64,000 nucleotides of DNA from Hippasteria phrygiana (lineage: Eukaryota > Echinodermata > Asteroidea > Valvatida > Goniasteridae): the NCBI GenBank assembly GCA_037893225.1, contig JAZGUH010000087.1, positions 2,852,001 through 2,916,000 of the forward strand, read 5' to 3'. Below the pieces are notes generated by a model. The model was not told where the DNA came from and did not search any database. It worked only from the letters and a program-made list of their open reading frames with translations. How positions within the stretch are numbered: position 1 is the first letter of the stretch; every line of letters begins with the position of its first letter. The position numbers were made by a program, and so were the translations under genes. This document shows, piece by piece, positions 11,101 to 25,900 of this stretch.

Positions 11101-14100
11101 CAGATGTTGGCCGGAAAGAAAATAAACATTGCGAGGTTTGAATTTTCTCCACAAGTTTTAACTCTAGGAAGCCGCCGATGATTGCAACACGTAGCGCCAG
11201 ATCTAAGCTATCCATACATGTCAAAATTACTGTATTTGGTTGATATTTAATGCAATTATGAATGAGTAGAGCAAGTCATACCCCAGGGAATTTGACAGGC
11301 ATGGAGCAATAAATAGAAGGTAATATGCACACAGATGTTGGCCGGAAAGAAAATAAACATTGCGAGGTTTGAATTTTCTCCACAAGTTTTAACTCTAAGA
11401 AGCCGCCGATAATTGCAACATGTAGCGCCAGATCTAAGCTATCCATACATGTCAAAATTACTGAATTTGGTTGATATTTCATGCAATTATGAATGAGTAA
11501 AGCAAGTCATACCCTAGGGAATTTGACAGGCATGGAGCAATAAATAGAAGGTAATATGTACACAGATGTTGGCCGGAAAGAAAATAAACATTGCGAGGTT
11601 TGAATTTTCTCCACAAGTTTTAACTCTAGGAAGCCGCCGATAATTGCAACATGTAGCGCCAGATCTAAGCTATCCATACATGTCAAAATTACTGAATTTG
11701 GTTGATATTTCATGCAATTATGAATGAGTAAAGCAAGTCATACCCTAGGGAATTTGACAGGCATGGAGCAATAAATAGAAGGTAATATGTACACAGATGT
11801 TGGCCGGAAAGAAAATAAACATTGCGAGGTTTGAATTTTCTCCACAAGTTTTAACTCTAGGAAGCCGCCGATAATTGCAACAATTAGCGCCAGATCTAAG
11901 CTATCCATACATGTCAAAATTACTGAATTTGGTTGATATTTCATGCAATTATGAATGAGTAAAGCAAGTCCATACCCCAGGGAATTTGACATGCATGGAG
12001 CAATAAATAGACGGTAACATGTACACAGATGTTGGCCGGAAAGAAAATAAACATTGCGAGGTTTGAATTTTCTCCACAAGTTTTAACTCTAGGAAGCCGC
12101 CGATAATTGCAACAATTAGCGCCAGATCTAAGCTATCCATACATGTCAAAATTACTGAATTTGGTTGATATTTCATGCAATTATGAATGAGTAAAGCAAG
12201 TCCATACCCCAGGGAATTTGACATGCATGGAGCAATAAATAGACGGTAACATGTACACAGATGTTGGCCGGAAAGAAAATAAACATTGCGAGGTTTGAAT
12301 TTTCTCCACAAGTTTTAACTCTAGGAAGCCGCCGATGATTGCAACACGTAGCGCCAGATCTAAGCTATCCATACATGTCAAAATTACTGTATTTGGTTGA
12401 TATTTAATGCAATTATGAATGAGTAGAGCAAGTCATACCCCAGGGAATTTGACAGGCATGGAGCAATAAATAGAAGGTAATATGCACACAGATGTTGGCC
12501 GGAAAGAAAATAAACATTGCGAGGTTTGAATTTTCTCCACAAGTTTTAACTCTAAGAAGCCGCCGATAATTGCAACAATTAGCGCCAGATCTAAGCTATC
12601 CATACATGTCAAAATTACTGAATTTGGTTGATATTTCATGCAATTATGAATGAGTAAAGCAAGTCCATACCCCAGGGAATTTGACATGCATGGAGCAATA
12701 AATAGACGGTAACATGTACACAGATGTTGGCCGGAAAGAAAATAAACATTGCGAGGTTTGAATTTTCTCCACAAGTTTTAACTCTAGGAAGCCGCCGATA
12801 ATTGCAACAATTAGCGCCAGATCTAAGCTATCCATACATGTCAAAATTACTGAATTTGGTTGATATTTCATGCAATTATGAATGAGTAAAGCAAGTCCAT
12901 ACCCCAGGGAATTTGACATGCATGGAGCAATAAATAGACGGTAATATGTACACAGATGTTGGCCGGAAAGAAAATAAACATTGCGAGGTTTGAATTTTCT
13001 CCACAAGTTTTAACTCTAGGAAGCCGCCGATGATTGCAACACGTAGCGCCAGATCTAAGCTATCCATACATGTCAAAATTACTGTATTTGGTTGATATTT
13101 AATGCAATTATGAATGAGTAGAGCAAGTCATACCCCAGGGAATTTGACAGGCATGGAGCAATAAATAGAAGGTAATATGCACACAGATGTTGGCCGGAAA
13201 GAAAATAAACATTGCGAGGTTTGAATTTTCTCCACAAGTTTTAACTCTAAGAAGCCGCCGATAATTGCAACATGTAGCGCCAGATCTAAGCTATCCATAC
13301 ATGTCAAAATTACTGAATTTGGTTGATATTTCATGCAATTATGAATGAGTAAAGCAAGTCATACCCTAGGGAATTTGACAGGCATGGAGCAATAAATAGA
13401 AGGTAATATGTACACAGATGTTGGCCGGAAAGAAAATAAACATTGCGAGGTTTGAATTTTCTCCACAAGTTTTAACTCTAGGAAGCCGCCGATAATTGCA
13501 ACAATTAGCGCCAGATCTAAGCTATCCATACATGTCAAAATTACTGAATTTGGTTGATATTTCATGCAATTATGAATGAGTAAAGCAAGTCATACCCTAG
13601 GGAATTTGACAGGCATGGAGCAATAAATAGACGGTAACATGTACACAGATGTTGGCCGGAAAGAAAATAAACATTGCGAGGTTTGAATTTTCTCCACAAG
13701 TTTTAACTCTAGGAAGCCGCCGATGATTGCAACACGTAGCGCCAGATCTAAGCTATCCATACATGTCAAAATTACTGTATTTGGTTGATATTTAATGCAA
13801 TTATGAATGAGTAGAGCAAGTCATACCCCAGGGAATTTGACAGGCATGGAGCAATAAATAGAAGGTAATATGCACACAGATGTTGGCCGGAAAGAAAATA
13901 AACATTGCGAGGTTTGAATTTTCTCCACAAGTTTTAACTCTAAGAAGCCGCCGATAATTGCAACATGTAGCGCCAGATCTAAGCTATCCATACATGTCAA
14001 CATTACTGAATTTGGTTGATATTTCATGCAATTATGAATGAGTAAAGCAAGTCATACCCTAGGGAATTTGACAGGCATGGAGCAATAAATAGAAGGTAAT

Positions 14101-14583
14101 ATGCACACAGATGTTGGCCGGAAAGAAAATAAACATTGCGAGGTTTGAATTTTCTCCACAAGTGTTAACTCTAAGAAGCCGCCGATAATTGCAACATGTA
14201 GCGCCAGATCTAAGCTATCCATACATGTCAAAATTACTGAATTTGGTTGATATTTCATGCAATTATGAATGAGTAAAGCAAGTCCATACCCCAGGGAATT
14301 TGACATGCATGGAGCAATAAATAGACGGTAACATGTACACAGATGTTGGCCGGAAAGAAAATAAACATTGCGAGGTTTGAATTTTCTCCACAAGTTTTAA
14401 CTCTAGGAAGCCGCCGATAATTGCAACAATTAGCGCCAGATCTAAGCTATCCATACATGTCAAAATTACTGAATTTGGTTGATATTTCATGCAATTATGA
14501 ATGAGTAAAGCAAGTCCATACCCCAGGGAATTTGACATGCATGGAGCAATAAATAGACGGTAACATGTACACAGATGTTGGCC
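8104..14583 (+). repeat. Zone of short A-headed units (4, 6, 3, 5, 3, 3 and 4 monomers)
   Basis: Units start at 8104 (A-B-C-K, 926 bases), 9030 (A-B-I-B-C-K, 1,388), 10418 (A, K-like, K, 695), 11113 (A-B-B/F-K-K, 1,157), 12270 (A, K-like, K, 695), 12965 (A-B-I, 693, all without the extra C) and 13658 (A-B-C-K, 926). K copies here often carry 212T (AATATGTACA). The B copies at 9723 and 13889 share AACATT (113C). The core hexamer is absent, so this stretch looks like repeated expansion of the A and K ends of the long unit only. Confidence 0.85.
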
Positions 14584-17129
14584 GGAAAGAAAATAAACAT
14601 TGCGAGGTTTGAATTTTCTCCACAAGTTTTAACTCTAGGAAGCCGCCGATGATTGCAACACGTAGCGCCAGATCTAAGCTATCCATACATGTCAAAATTA
14701 CTGTATTTGGTTGATATTTAATGCAATTATGAATGAGTAGAGCAAGTCATACCCCAGGGAATTTGACAGGCATGGAGCAATAAATAGAAGGTAATATGCA
14801 CACAGATGTTGGCCGGAAAGAAAATAAACATTGCGAGGTTTGAATTTTCTCCACAAGTTTTAACTCTAAGAAGCCGCCGATAATTGCAACATGTAGCGCC
14901 AGATCTAAGCTATCCATACATGTCAAAATTACTGAATTTGGTTGATATTTCATGCAATTATGAATGAGTAAAGCAAGTCATACCCCAGGGAATTTGACAG
15001 GCATGGAGCAATAAATAGACGGTAACATGTACACAGATGTTGGCCGGAAAGAAAATAAACATTGCGAGGTTTGAATTTTCTCCACAAGTTTTAACTCTAA
15101 GAAGCCGCCGATGATTGCAACATGTAGCGCCAGATCTAAGCTATCCATACATGTCAAAATTACTGCATTTGGTTGATATTTCATGCAATTATGAATGAGT
15201 AGAGCAAGTCCATACCCCAGGGAATTTGACAGGCATGGAGCAATAAATAGAAGGTAATATGCACACAGATGTTGGCCGGAAAGAAAATAAACATTGCGAG
15301 GTTTGAATTTTCTCCACAAGTTTTAACTCTAAGAAGCCGCCGATGATTGCAACATGTAGCGCCAGATCTAAGCTATCCATACATGTCAAAATTACTGAAT
15401 TTGGTTGATATTTCATGCAATTATGAATGAGTAAAGCAAGTCATACCCTAGGGAATTTGACAGGCATGGAGCAATAAATAGAAGGTAATATGCACACAGA
15501 TGTTGGCCGGAAAGAAAATAAACATTGCGAGGTTTGAATTTTCTCCACAAGTGTTAACTCTAAGAAGCCGCCGATAATTGCAACATGTAGCGCCAGATCT
15601 AAGCTATCCATACATGTCAAAATTACTGAATTTGGTTGATATTTCATGCAATTATGAATGAGTAAAGCAAGTCCATACCCCAGGGAATTTGACATGCATG
15701 GAGCAATAAATAGACGGTAACATGTACACAGATGTTGGCCGGAAAGAAAATAAACATTGCGAGGTTTGAATTTTCTCCACAAGTTTTAACTCTAGGAAGC
15801 CGCCGATAATTGCAACATGTAGCGCCAGATCTAAGCTATCCATACATGTCAAAATTACTGAATTTGGTTGATATTTCATGCAATTATGAATGAGTAAAGC
15901 AAGTCATACCCTAGGGAATTTGACAGGCATGGAGCAATAAATAGACGGTAATATGTACACAGATGTTGGCCGGAAAGAAAATAAACATTGCGAGGTTTGA
16001 ATTTTCTCCACAAGTTTTAACTCTAAGAAGCCGCCGATAATTGCAACATGTAGCGCCAGATCTAAGCTATCCATACATGTCAAAATTACTGCATTTGGTT
16101 GATATTTCATGCAATTATGAATGAGTAGAGCAAGTCCATACCCCAGGGAATTTGACAGGCATGGAGCAATAAATAGAAGGTAATATGCACACAGATGTTG
16201 GCCGGAAAGAAAATAAACATTGCGAGGTTTGAATTTTCTCCACAAGTTTTAACTCTAAGAAGCCGCCGATGATTGCAACATGTAGCGCCAGATCTAAGCT
16301 ATCCATACATGTCAAAATTACTGTATTTGGTTTATATTTCATGCAATTATGAATGAGTAAAGCAAGTCATACCCTAGGGAATTTGACAGGCATGGAGCAA
16401 TAAATAGAAGGTAATATGCACACAGATGTTGGCCGGAAAGAAAATAAACATTGCGAGGTTTGAATTTTCTCCACAAGTTTTAACTCTAGGAAGCCGCCGA
16501 TAATTGCAACAATTAGCGCCAGATCTAAGCTATCCATACATGTCAAAATTACTGAATTTGGTAGATATTTCATGCAATTATGAATGAGTAAAGCAAGTCA
16601 TACCCTAGGGAATTTGACAGGCATGGAGCAATAAATAGACGGTAATATGTACACAGATGTTGGCCGGAAAGAAAATAAACATTGCGAGGTTTGAATTTTC
16701 TCCACAAGTTTTAACTCTAAGAAGCCGCCGATGATTGCAACATGTAGCGCCAGATCTAAGCTATCCATACATGTCAAAATTACTGCATTTGGTTGATATT
16801 TCATGCAATTATGAATGAGTAGAGCAAGTCCATACCCCAGGGAATTTGACAGGCATGGAGCAATAAATAGAAGGTAATATGCACACAGATGTTGGCCGGA
16901 AAGAAAATAAACATTGCGAGGTTTGAATTTTCTCCACAAGTGTTAACTCTAAGAAGCCGCCGATAATTGCAACATGTAGCGCCAGATCTAAGCTATCCAT
17001 ACATGTCAAAATTACTGAATTTGGTTGATATTTCATGCAATTATGAATGAGTAAAGCAAGTCCATACCCCAGGGAATTTGACATGCATGGAGCAATAAAT
17101 AGAAGGTAACATGTACACAGATGTTGGCC
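14584..17129 (+). repeat. 11-monomer unit ending in the core hexamer plus C
   Basis: Order read by eye: A, B-like with C-type tail, J, E, C, F, G, H, I, J, C(206A); 2,546 bases. Core hexamer C-F-G-H-I-J is at 15509-16897. The I monomer carries a private GGTAGAT (position 129A) that also marks I copies near 20266, 25820, 28599 and 31839, so these five copies descend from one changed monomer. Confidence 0.85.
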
Positions 17130-19444
17130 GGAAAGAAAATAAACATTGCGAGGTTTGAATTTTCTCCACAAGTTTTAACTCTAGGAAGCCGCCGATGATT
17201 GCAACATGTAGCGCCAGATCTAAGCTATCCATACATGTCAAAATTACTGTATTTGGTTGATATTTAATGCAATTATGAATGAGTAGAGCAAGTCATACCC
17301 CAGGGAATTTGACAGGCATGGAGCAATAAATAGAAGGTAATATGCACACAGATGTTGGCCGGAAAGAAAATAAACATTGCGAGGTTTGAATTTTCTCCAC
17401 AAGTTTTAACTCTAAGAAGCCGCCGATAATTGCAACATGTAGCGCCAGATCTAAGCTATCCATACATGTCAAAATTACTGAATTTGGTTGATATTTCATG
17501 CAATTATGAATGAGTAAAGCAAGTCATACCCTAGGGAATTTGACAGGCATGGAGCAATAAATAGAAGGTAATATGCACACAGATGTTGGCCGGAAAGAAA
17601 ATAAACATTGCGAGGTTTGAATTTTCTCCACAAGTGTTAACTCTAAGAAGCCGCCGATAATTGCAACATGTAGCGCCAGATCTAAGCTATCCATACATGT
17701 CAAAATTACTGAATTTGGTTGATATTTCATGCAATTATGAATGAGTAAAGCAAGTCCATACCCCAGGGAATTTGACATGCATGGAGCAATAAATAGACGG
17801 TAACATGTACACAGATGTTGGCCGGAAAGAAAATAAACATTGCGAGGTTTGAATTTTCTCCACAAGTTTTAACTCTAGGAAGCCGCCGATAATTGCAACA
17901 ATTAGCGCCAGATCTAAGCTATCCATACATGTCAAAATTACTGAATTTGGTTGATATTTCATGCAATTATGAATGAGTAAAGCAAGTCCATACCCCAGGG
18001 AATTTGACATGCATGGAGCAATAAATAGACGGTAACATGTACACAGATGTTGGCCGGAAAGAAAATAAACATTGCGAGGTTTGAATTTTCTCCACAAGTT
18101 TTAACTCTAGGAAGCCGCCGATGATTGCAACACGTAGCGCCAGATCTAAGCTATCCATACATGTCAAAATTACTGTATTTGGTTGATATTTAATGCAATT
18201 ATGAATGAGTAGAGCAAGTCATACCCCAGGGAATTTGACAGGCATGGAGCAATAAATAGAAGGTAATATGCACACAGATGTTGGCCGGAAAGAAAATAAA
18301 CATTGCGAGGTTTGAATTTTCTCCACAAGTTTTAACTCTAAGAAGCCGCCGATAATTGCAACATGTAGCGCCAGATCTAAGCTATCCATACATGTCAAAA
18401 TTACTGAATTTGGTTGATATTTCATGCAATTATGAATGAGTAGAGCAAGTCCATACCCCAGGGAATTTGACAGGCATGGAGCAATAAATAGAAGGTAATA
18501 TGCACACAGATGTTGGCCGGAAAGAAAATAAACATTGCGAGGTTTGAATTTTCTCCACAAGTGTTAACTCTAAGAAGCCGCCGATGATTGCAACATGTAG
18601 CGCCAGATCTAAGCTATCCATACATGTCAAAATTACTGTATTTGGTTGATATTTAATGCAATTATGAATGAGTAGAGCAAGTCATACCCCAGGGAATTTG
18701 ACAGGCATGGAGCAATAAATAGAAGGTAATATGCACACAGATGTTGGCCGGAAAGAAAATAAACATTGCGAGGTTTGAATTTTCTCCACAAGTTTTAACT
18801 CTAAGAAGCCGCCGATAATTGCAACATGTAGCGCCAGATCTAAGCTATCCATACATGTCAAAATTACTGAATTTGGTTGATATTTCATGCAATTATGAAT
18901 GAGTAAAGCAAGTCATACCCTAGGGAATTTGACAGGCATGGAGCAATAAATAGAAGGTAATATGCACACAGATGTTGGCCGGAAAGAAAATAAACATTGC
19001 GAGGTTTGAATTTTCTCCACAAGTGTTAACTCTAAGAAGCCGCCGATAATTGCAACATGTAGCGCCAGATCTAAGCTATCCATACATGTCAAAATTACTG
19101 AATTTGGTTGATATTTCATGCAATTATGAATGAGTAAAGCAAGTCCATACCCCAGGGAATTTGACATGCATGGAGCAATAAATAGACGGTAACATGTACA
19201 CAGATGTTGGCCGGAAAGAAAATAAACATTGCGAGGTTTGAATTTTCTCCACAAGTTTTAACTCTAGGAAGCCGCCGATAATTGCAACAATTAGCGCCAG
19301 ATCTAAGCTATCCATACATGTCAAAATTACTGAATTTGGTTGATATTTCATGCAATTATGAATGAGTAAAGCAAGTCCATACCCCAGGGAATTTGACATG
19401 CATGGAGCAATAAATAGACGGTAACATGTACACAGATGTTGGCC
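17130..19444 (+). repeat. Short units: A-B-C-K, A-hybrid, A/C-hybrid-B-C-K
   Basis: Units start at 17130 (926 bases), 18056 (463) and 18519 (926). The monomer at 18287 begins like B and ends like G. The monomer at 18519 begins with class C bases (45G, 55A) and continues as A (121T, 137A). Both are in-register hybrids. The stretch from about 15972 to 18440 matches 19676 to 22144 at an offset of 3,704 bases (16 monomers). Confidence 0.82.
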
Positions 19445-22400
19445 GGAAAGAAAATAAACATTGCGAGGTTTGAATTTTCTCCACAAGTTTTAACTCTAGG
19501 AAGCCGCCGATGATTGCAACACGTAGCGCCAGATCTAAGCTATCCATACATGTCAAAATTACTGTATTTGGTTGATATTTAATGCAATTATGAATGAGTA
19601 GAGCAAGTCATACCCCAGGGAATTTGACAGGCATGGAGCAATAAATAGAAGGTAATATGCACACAGATGTTGGCCGGAAAGAAAATAAACATTGCGAGGT
19701 TTGAATTTTCTCCACAAGTTTTAACTCTAAGAAGCCGCCGATAATTGCAACATGTAGCGCCAGATCTAAGCTATCCATACATGTCAAAATTACTGCATTT
19801 GGTTGATATTTCATGCAATTATGAATGAGTAGAGCAAGTCCATACCCCAGGGAATTTGACAGGCATGGAGCAATAAATAGAAGGTAATATGCACACAGAT
19901 GTTGGCCGGAAAGAAAATAAACATTGCGAGGTTTGAATTTTCTCCACAAGTTTTAACTCTAAGAAGCCGCCGATGATTGCAACATGTAGCGCCAGATCTA
20001 AGCTATCCATACATGTCAAAATTACTGTATTTGGTTTATATTTCATGCAATTATGAATGAGTAAAGCAAGTCATACCCTAGGGAATTTGACAGGCATGGA
20101 GCAATAAATAGAAGGTAATATGCACACAGATGTTGGCCGGAAAGAAAATAAACATTGCGAGGTTTGAATTTTCTCCACAAGTTTTAACTCTAGGAAGCCG
20201 CCGATAATTGCAACAATTAGCGCCAGATCTAAGCTATCCATACATGTCAAAATTACTGAATTTGGTAGATATTTCATGCAATTATGAATGAGTAAAGCAA
20301 GTCATACCCTAGGGAATTTGACAGGCATGGAGCAATAAATAGACGGTAATATGTACACAGATGTTGGCCGGAAAGAAAATAAACATTGCGAGGTTTGAAT
20401 TTTCTCCACAAGTTTTAACTCTAAGAAGCCGCCGATGATTGCAACATGTAGCGCCAGATCTAAGCTATCCATACATGTCAAAATTACTGCATTTGGTTGA
20501 TATTTCATGCAATTATGAATGAGTAGAGCAAGTCCATACCCCAGGGAATTTGACAGGCATGGAGCAATAAATAGAAGGTAATATGCACACAGATGTTGGC
20601 CGGAAAGAAAATAAACATTGCGAGGTTTGAATTTTCTCCACAAGTGTTAACTCTAAGAAGCCGCCGATAATTGCAACATGTAGCGCCAGATCTAAGCTAT
20701 CCATACATGTCAAAATTACTGAATTTGGTTGATATTTCATGCAATTATGAATGAGTAAAGCAAGTCCATACCCCAGGGAATTTGACATGCATGGAGCAAT
20801 AAATAGAAGGTAACATGTACACAGATGTTGGCCGGAAAGAAAATAAACATTGCGAGGTTTGAATTTTCTCCACAAGTTTTAACTCTAGGAAGCCGCCGAT
20901 GATTGCAACATGTAGCGCCAGATCTAAGCTATCCATACATGTCAAAATTACTGTATTTGGTTGATATTTAATGCAATTATGAATGAGTAGAGCAAGTCAT
21001 ACCCCAGGGAATTTGACAGGCATGGAGCAATAAATAGAAGGTAATATGCACACAGATGTTGGCCGGAAAGAAAATAAACATTGCGAGGTTTGAATTTTCT
21101 CCACAAGTTTTAACTCTAAGAAGCCGCCGATAATTGCAACATGTAGCGCCAGATCTAAGCTATCCATACATGTCAAAATTACTGAATTTGGTTGATATTT
21201 CATGCAATTATGAATGAGTAAAGCAAGTCATACCCTAGGGAATTTGACAGGCATGGAGCAATAAATAGAAGGTAATATGCACACAGATGTTGGCCGGAAA
21301 GAAAATAAACATTGCGAGGTTTGAATTTTCTCCACAAGTGTTAACTCTAAGAAGCCGCCGATAATTGCAACATGTAGCGCCAGATCTAAGCTATCCATAC
21401 ATGTCAAAATTACTGAATTTGGTTGATATTTCATGCAATTATGAATGAGTAAAGCAAGTCCATACCCCAGGGAATTTGACATGCATGGAGCAATAAATAG
21501 ACGGTAACATGTACACAGATGTTGGCCGGAAAGAAAATAAACATTGCGAGGTTTGAATTTTCTCCACAAGTTTTAACTCTAGGAAGCCGCCGATAATTGC
21601 AACAATTAGCGCCAGATCTAAGCTATCCATACATGTCAAAATTACTGAATTTGGTTGATATTTCATGCAATTATGAATGAGTAAAGCAAGTCCATACCCC
21701 AGGGAATTTGACATGCATGGAGCAATAAATAGACGGTAACATGTACACAGATGTTGGCCGGAAAGAAAATAAACATTGCGAGGTTTGAATTTTCTCCACA
21801 AGTTTTAACTCTAGGAAGCCGCCGATGATTGCAACACGTAGCGCCAGATCTAAGCTATCCATACATGTCAAAATTACTGTATTTGGTTGATATTTAATGC
21901 AATTATGAATGAGTAGAGCAAGTCATACCCCAGGGAATTTGACAGGCATGGAGCAATAAATAGAAGGTAATATGCACACAGATGTTGGCCGGAAAGAAAA
22001 TAAACATTGCGAGGTTTGAATTTTCTCCACAAGTTTTAACTCTAAGAAGCCGCCGATAATTGCAACATGTAGCGCCAGATCTAAGCTATCCATACATGTC
22101 AAAATTACTGAATTTGGTTGATATTTCATGCAATTATGAATGAGTAAAGCAAGTCATACCCTAGGGAATTTGACAGGCATGGAGCAATAAATAGAAGGTA
22201 ATATGCACACAGATGTTGGCCGGAAAGAAAATAAACATTGCGAGGTTTGAATTTTCTCCACAAGTGTTAACTCTAAGAAGCCGCCGATAATTGCAACATG
22301 TAGCGCCAGATCTAAGCTATCCATACATGTCAAAATTACTGAATTTGGTTGATATTTCATGCAATTATGAATGAGTAAAGCAAGTCCATACCCCAGGGAA

Positions 22401-22916
22401 TTTGACATGCATGGAGCAATAAATAGACGGTAACATGTACACAGATGTTGGCCGGAAAGAAAATAAACATTGCGAGGTTTGAATTTTCTCCACAAGTTTT
22501 AACTCTAGGAAGCCGCCGATAATTGCAACAATTAGCGCCAGATCTAAGCTATCCATACATGTCAAAATTACTGAATTTGGTTGATATTTCATGCAATTAT
22601 GAATGAGTAAAGCAAGTCATACCCTAGGGAATTTGACAGGCATGGAGCAATAAATAGACGGTAACATGTACACAGATGTTGGCCGGAAAGAAAATAAACA
22701 TTGCGAGGTTTGAATTTTCTCCACAAGTTTTAACTCTAAGAAGCCGCCGATGATTGCAACATGTAGCGCCAGATCTAAGCTATCCATACATGTCAAAATT
22801 ACTGCATTTGGTTGATATTTCATGCAATTATGAATGAGTAGAGCAAGTCCATACCCCAGGGAATTTGACAGGCATGGAGCAATAAATAGAAGGTAACATG
22901 TACACAGATGTTGGCC
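19445..22916 (+). repeat. First copy of the 14-monomer block, headed by A-G
   Basis: Monomers: A, G, H, I(129A), J, C(206A), A(78T), B, C, K, A, B, C, I(212C), J(212C 216T), followed by A at 22917. The block from H at 19908 matches 28240 onward at an offset of 8,332 and 31480 onward at an offset of 11,572. This is the leftmost of three near-identical copies. Confidence 0.85.
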
Positions 22917-25900
22917 GGAAAGAAAATAAACATTGCGAGGTTTGAATTTTCTCCACAAGTTTTAACTCTAGGAAGCCGCCGATGATTGCAACACGTAGCG
23001 CCAGATCTAAGCTATCCATACATGTCAAAATTACTGTATTTGGTTGATATTTAATGCAATTATGAATGAGTAGAGCAAGTCATACCCCAGGGAATTTGAC
23101 AGGCATGGAGCAATAAATAGAAGGTAATATGCACACAGATGTTGGCCGGAAAGAAAATAAACATTGCGAGGTTTGAATTTTCTCCACAAGTTTTAACTCT
23201 AAGAAGCCGCCGATAATTGCAACATGTAGCGCCAGATCTAAGCTATCCATACATGTCAAAATTACTGAATTTGGTTGATATTTCATGCAATTATGAATGA
23301 GTAAAGCAAGTCATACCCTAGGGAATTTGACAGGCATGGAGCAATAAATAGAAGGTAATATGCACACAGATGTTGGCCGGAAAGAAAATAAACATTGCGA
23401 GGTTTGAATTTTCTCCACAAGTGTTAACTCTAAGAAGCCGCCGATAATTGCAACATGTAGCGCCAGATCTAAGCTATCCATACATGTCAAAATTACTGAA
23501 TTTGTTGATATTTCATGCAATTATGAATGAGTAAAGCAAGTCCATACCCCAGGGAATTTGACATGCATGGAGCAATAAATAGACGGTAACATGTACACAG
23601 ATGTTGGCCGGAAAGAAAATAAACATTGCGAGGTTTGAATTTTCTCCACAAGTTTTAACTCTAGGAAGCCGCCGATAATTGCAACAATTAGCGCCAGATC
23701 TAAGCTATCCATACATGTCAAAATTACTGAATTTGGTTGATATTTCATGCAATTATGAATGAGTAAAGCAAGTCATACCCTAGGGAATTTGACAGGCATG
23801 GAGCAATAAATAGACGGTAACATGTACACAGATGTTGGCCGGAAAGAAAATAAACATTGCGAGGTTTGAATTTTCTCCACAAGTTTTAACTCTAAGAAGC
23901 CGCCGATGATTGCAACATGTAGCGCCAGATCTAAGCTATCCATACATGTCAAAATTACTGCATTTGGTTGATATTTCATGCAATTATGAATGAGTAGAGC
24001 AAGTCCATACCCCAGGGAATTTGACAGGCATGGAGCAATAAATAGAAGGTAATATGCACACAGATGTTGGCCGGAAAGAAAATAAACATTGCGAGGTTTG
24101 AATTTTCTCCACAAGTTTTAACTCTAAGAAGCCGCCGATGATTGCAACATGTAGCGCCAGATCTAAGCTATCCATACATGTCAAAATTACTGAATTTGGT
24201 TGATAGTTCATGCAATTATGAATGAGTAAAGCAAGTCATACCCTAGGGAATTTGACAGGCATGGAGCAATAAATAGAAGGTAATATGCACACAGATGTTG
24301 GCCGGAAAGAAAATAAACATTGCGAGGTTTGAATTTTCTCCACAAGTGTTAACTCTAAGAAGCCGCCGATAATTGCAACATGTAGCGCCAGATCTAAGCT
24401 ATCCATACATGTCAAAATTACTGAATTTGGTTGATATTTCATGCAATTATGAATGAGTAAAGCAAGTCCATACCCCAGGGAATTTGACATGCATGGAGCA
24501 ATAAATAGACGGTAACATGTACACAGATGTTGGCCGGAAAGAAAATAAACATTGCGAGGTTTGAATTTTCTCCACAAGTTTTAACTCTAGGAAGCCGCCG
24601 ATAATTGCAACATGTAGCGCCAGATCTAAGCTATCCACACATGTCAAAATTACTGAATTTGGTTGATATTTCATGCAATTATGAATGAGTAAAGCAAGTC
24701 ATACCCTAGGGAATTTGACAGGCATGGAGCAATAAATAGACGGTAATATGTACACAGATGTTGGCCGGAAAGAAAATAAACATTGCGAGGTTTGAATTTT
24801 CTCCACAAGTTTTAACTCTAAGAAGCCGCCGATAATTGCAACATGTAGCGCCAGATCTAAGCTATCCATACATGTCAAAATTACTGCATTTGGTTGATAT
24901 TTCATGCAATTATGAATGAGTAGAGCAAGTCCATACCCCTGGGAATTTGACAGGCATGGAGCAATAAATAGAAGGTAATATGCACACAGATGTTGGCCGG
25001 AAAGAAAATAAACATTGCGAGGTTTGAATTTTCTCCACAAGTTTTAACTCTAAGAAGCCGCCGATGATTGCAACATGTAGCGCCAGATCTAAGCTATCCA
25101 TACATGTCAAAATTACTGTATTTGGTTTATATTTCATGCAATTATGAATGAGTAAAGCAAGTCATACCCTAGGGAATTTGACAGGCATGGAGCAATAAAT
25201 AGAAGGTAATATGCACACAGATGTTGGCCGGAAAGAAAATAAACATTGCGAGGTTTGAATTTTCTCCACAAGTTTTAACTCTAGGAAGCCGCCGATAATT
25301 GCAACAATTAGCGCCAGATCTAAGCTATCCATACATGTCAAAATTACTGAATTTGGTTGATATTTCATGCAATTATGAATGAGTAAAGCAAGTCATACCC
25401 TAGGGAATTTGACAGGCATGGAGCAATAAATAGACGGTAATATGTACACAGATGTTGGCCGGAAAGAAAATAAACATTGCGAGGTTTGAATTTTCTCCAC
25501 AAGTTTTAACTCTAAGAAGCCGCCGGTGATTGCAACATGTAGCGCCAGATCTAAGCTATCCATACATGTCAAAATTACTGAATTTGGTTGATATTTTATG
25601 CAATTATGAATGAGTAGAGCAAGTCCATACCCCAGGGAATTTGACAGGCATGGAGCAATAAATAGAAGGTAATATGCACACAGATGTTGGCCGGAAAGAA
25701 AATAAACATTGCGAGGTTTGAATTTTCTCCACAAGTTTTAACTCTAGGAAGCCGCCGATAATTGCAACAATTAGCGCCAGATCTAAGCTATCCATACATG
25801 TCAAAATTACTGAATTTGGTAGATATTTCATGCAATTATGAATGAGTAAAGCAAGTCATACCCTAGGGAATTTGACAGGCATGGAGCAATAAATAGACGG

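Noticed and set aside
23379..23609. One-base loss near 23504 as the start of a new monomer length class
   Set aside because: It is seen only here and at its duplicate near 35076; it offsets the extra C so the monomer is 231 bases, and it has not spread.
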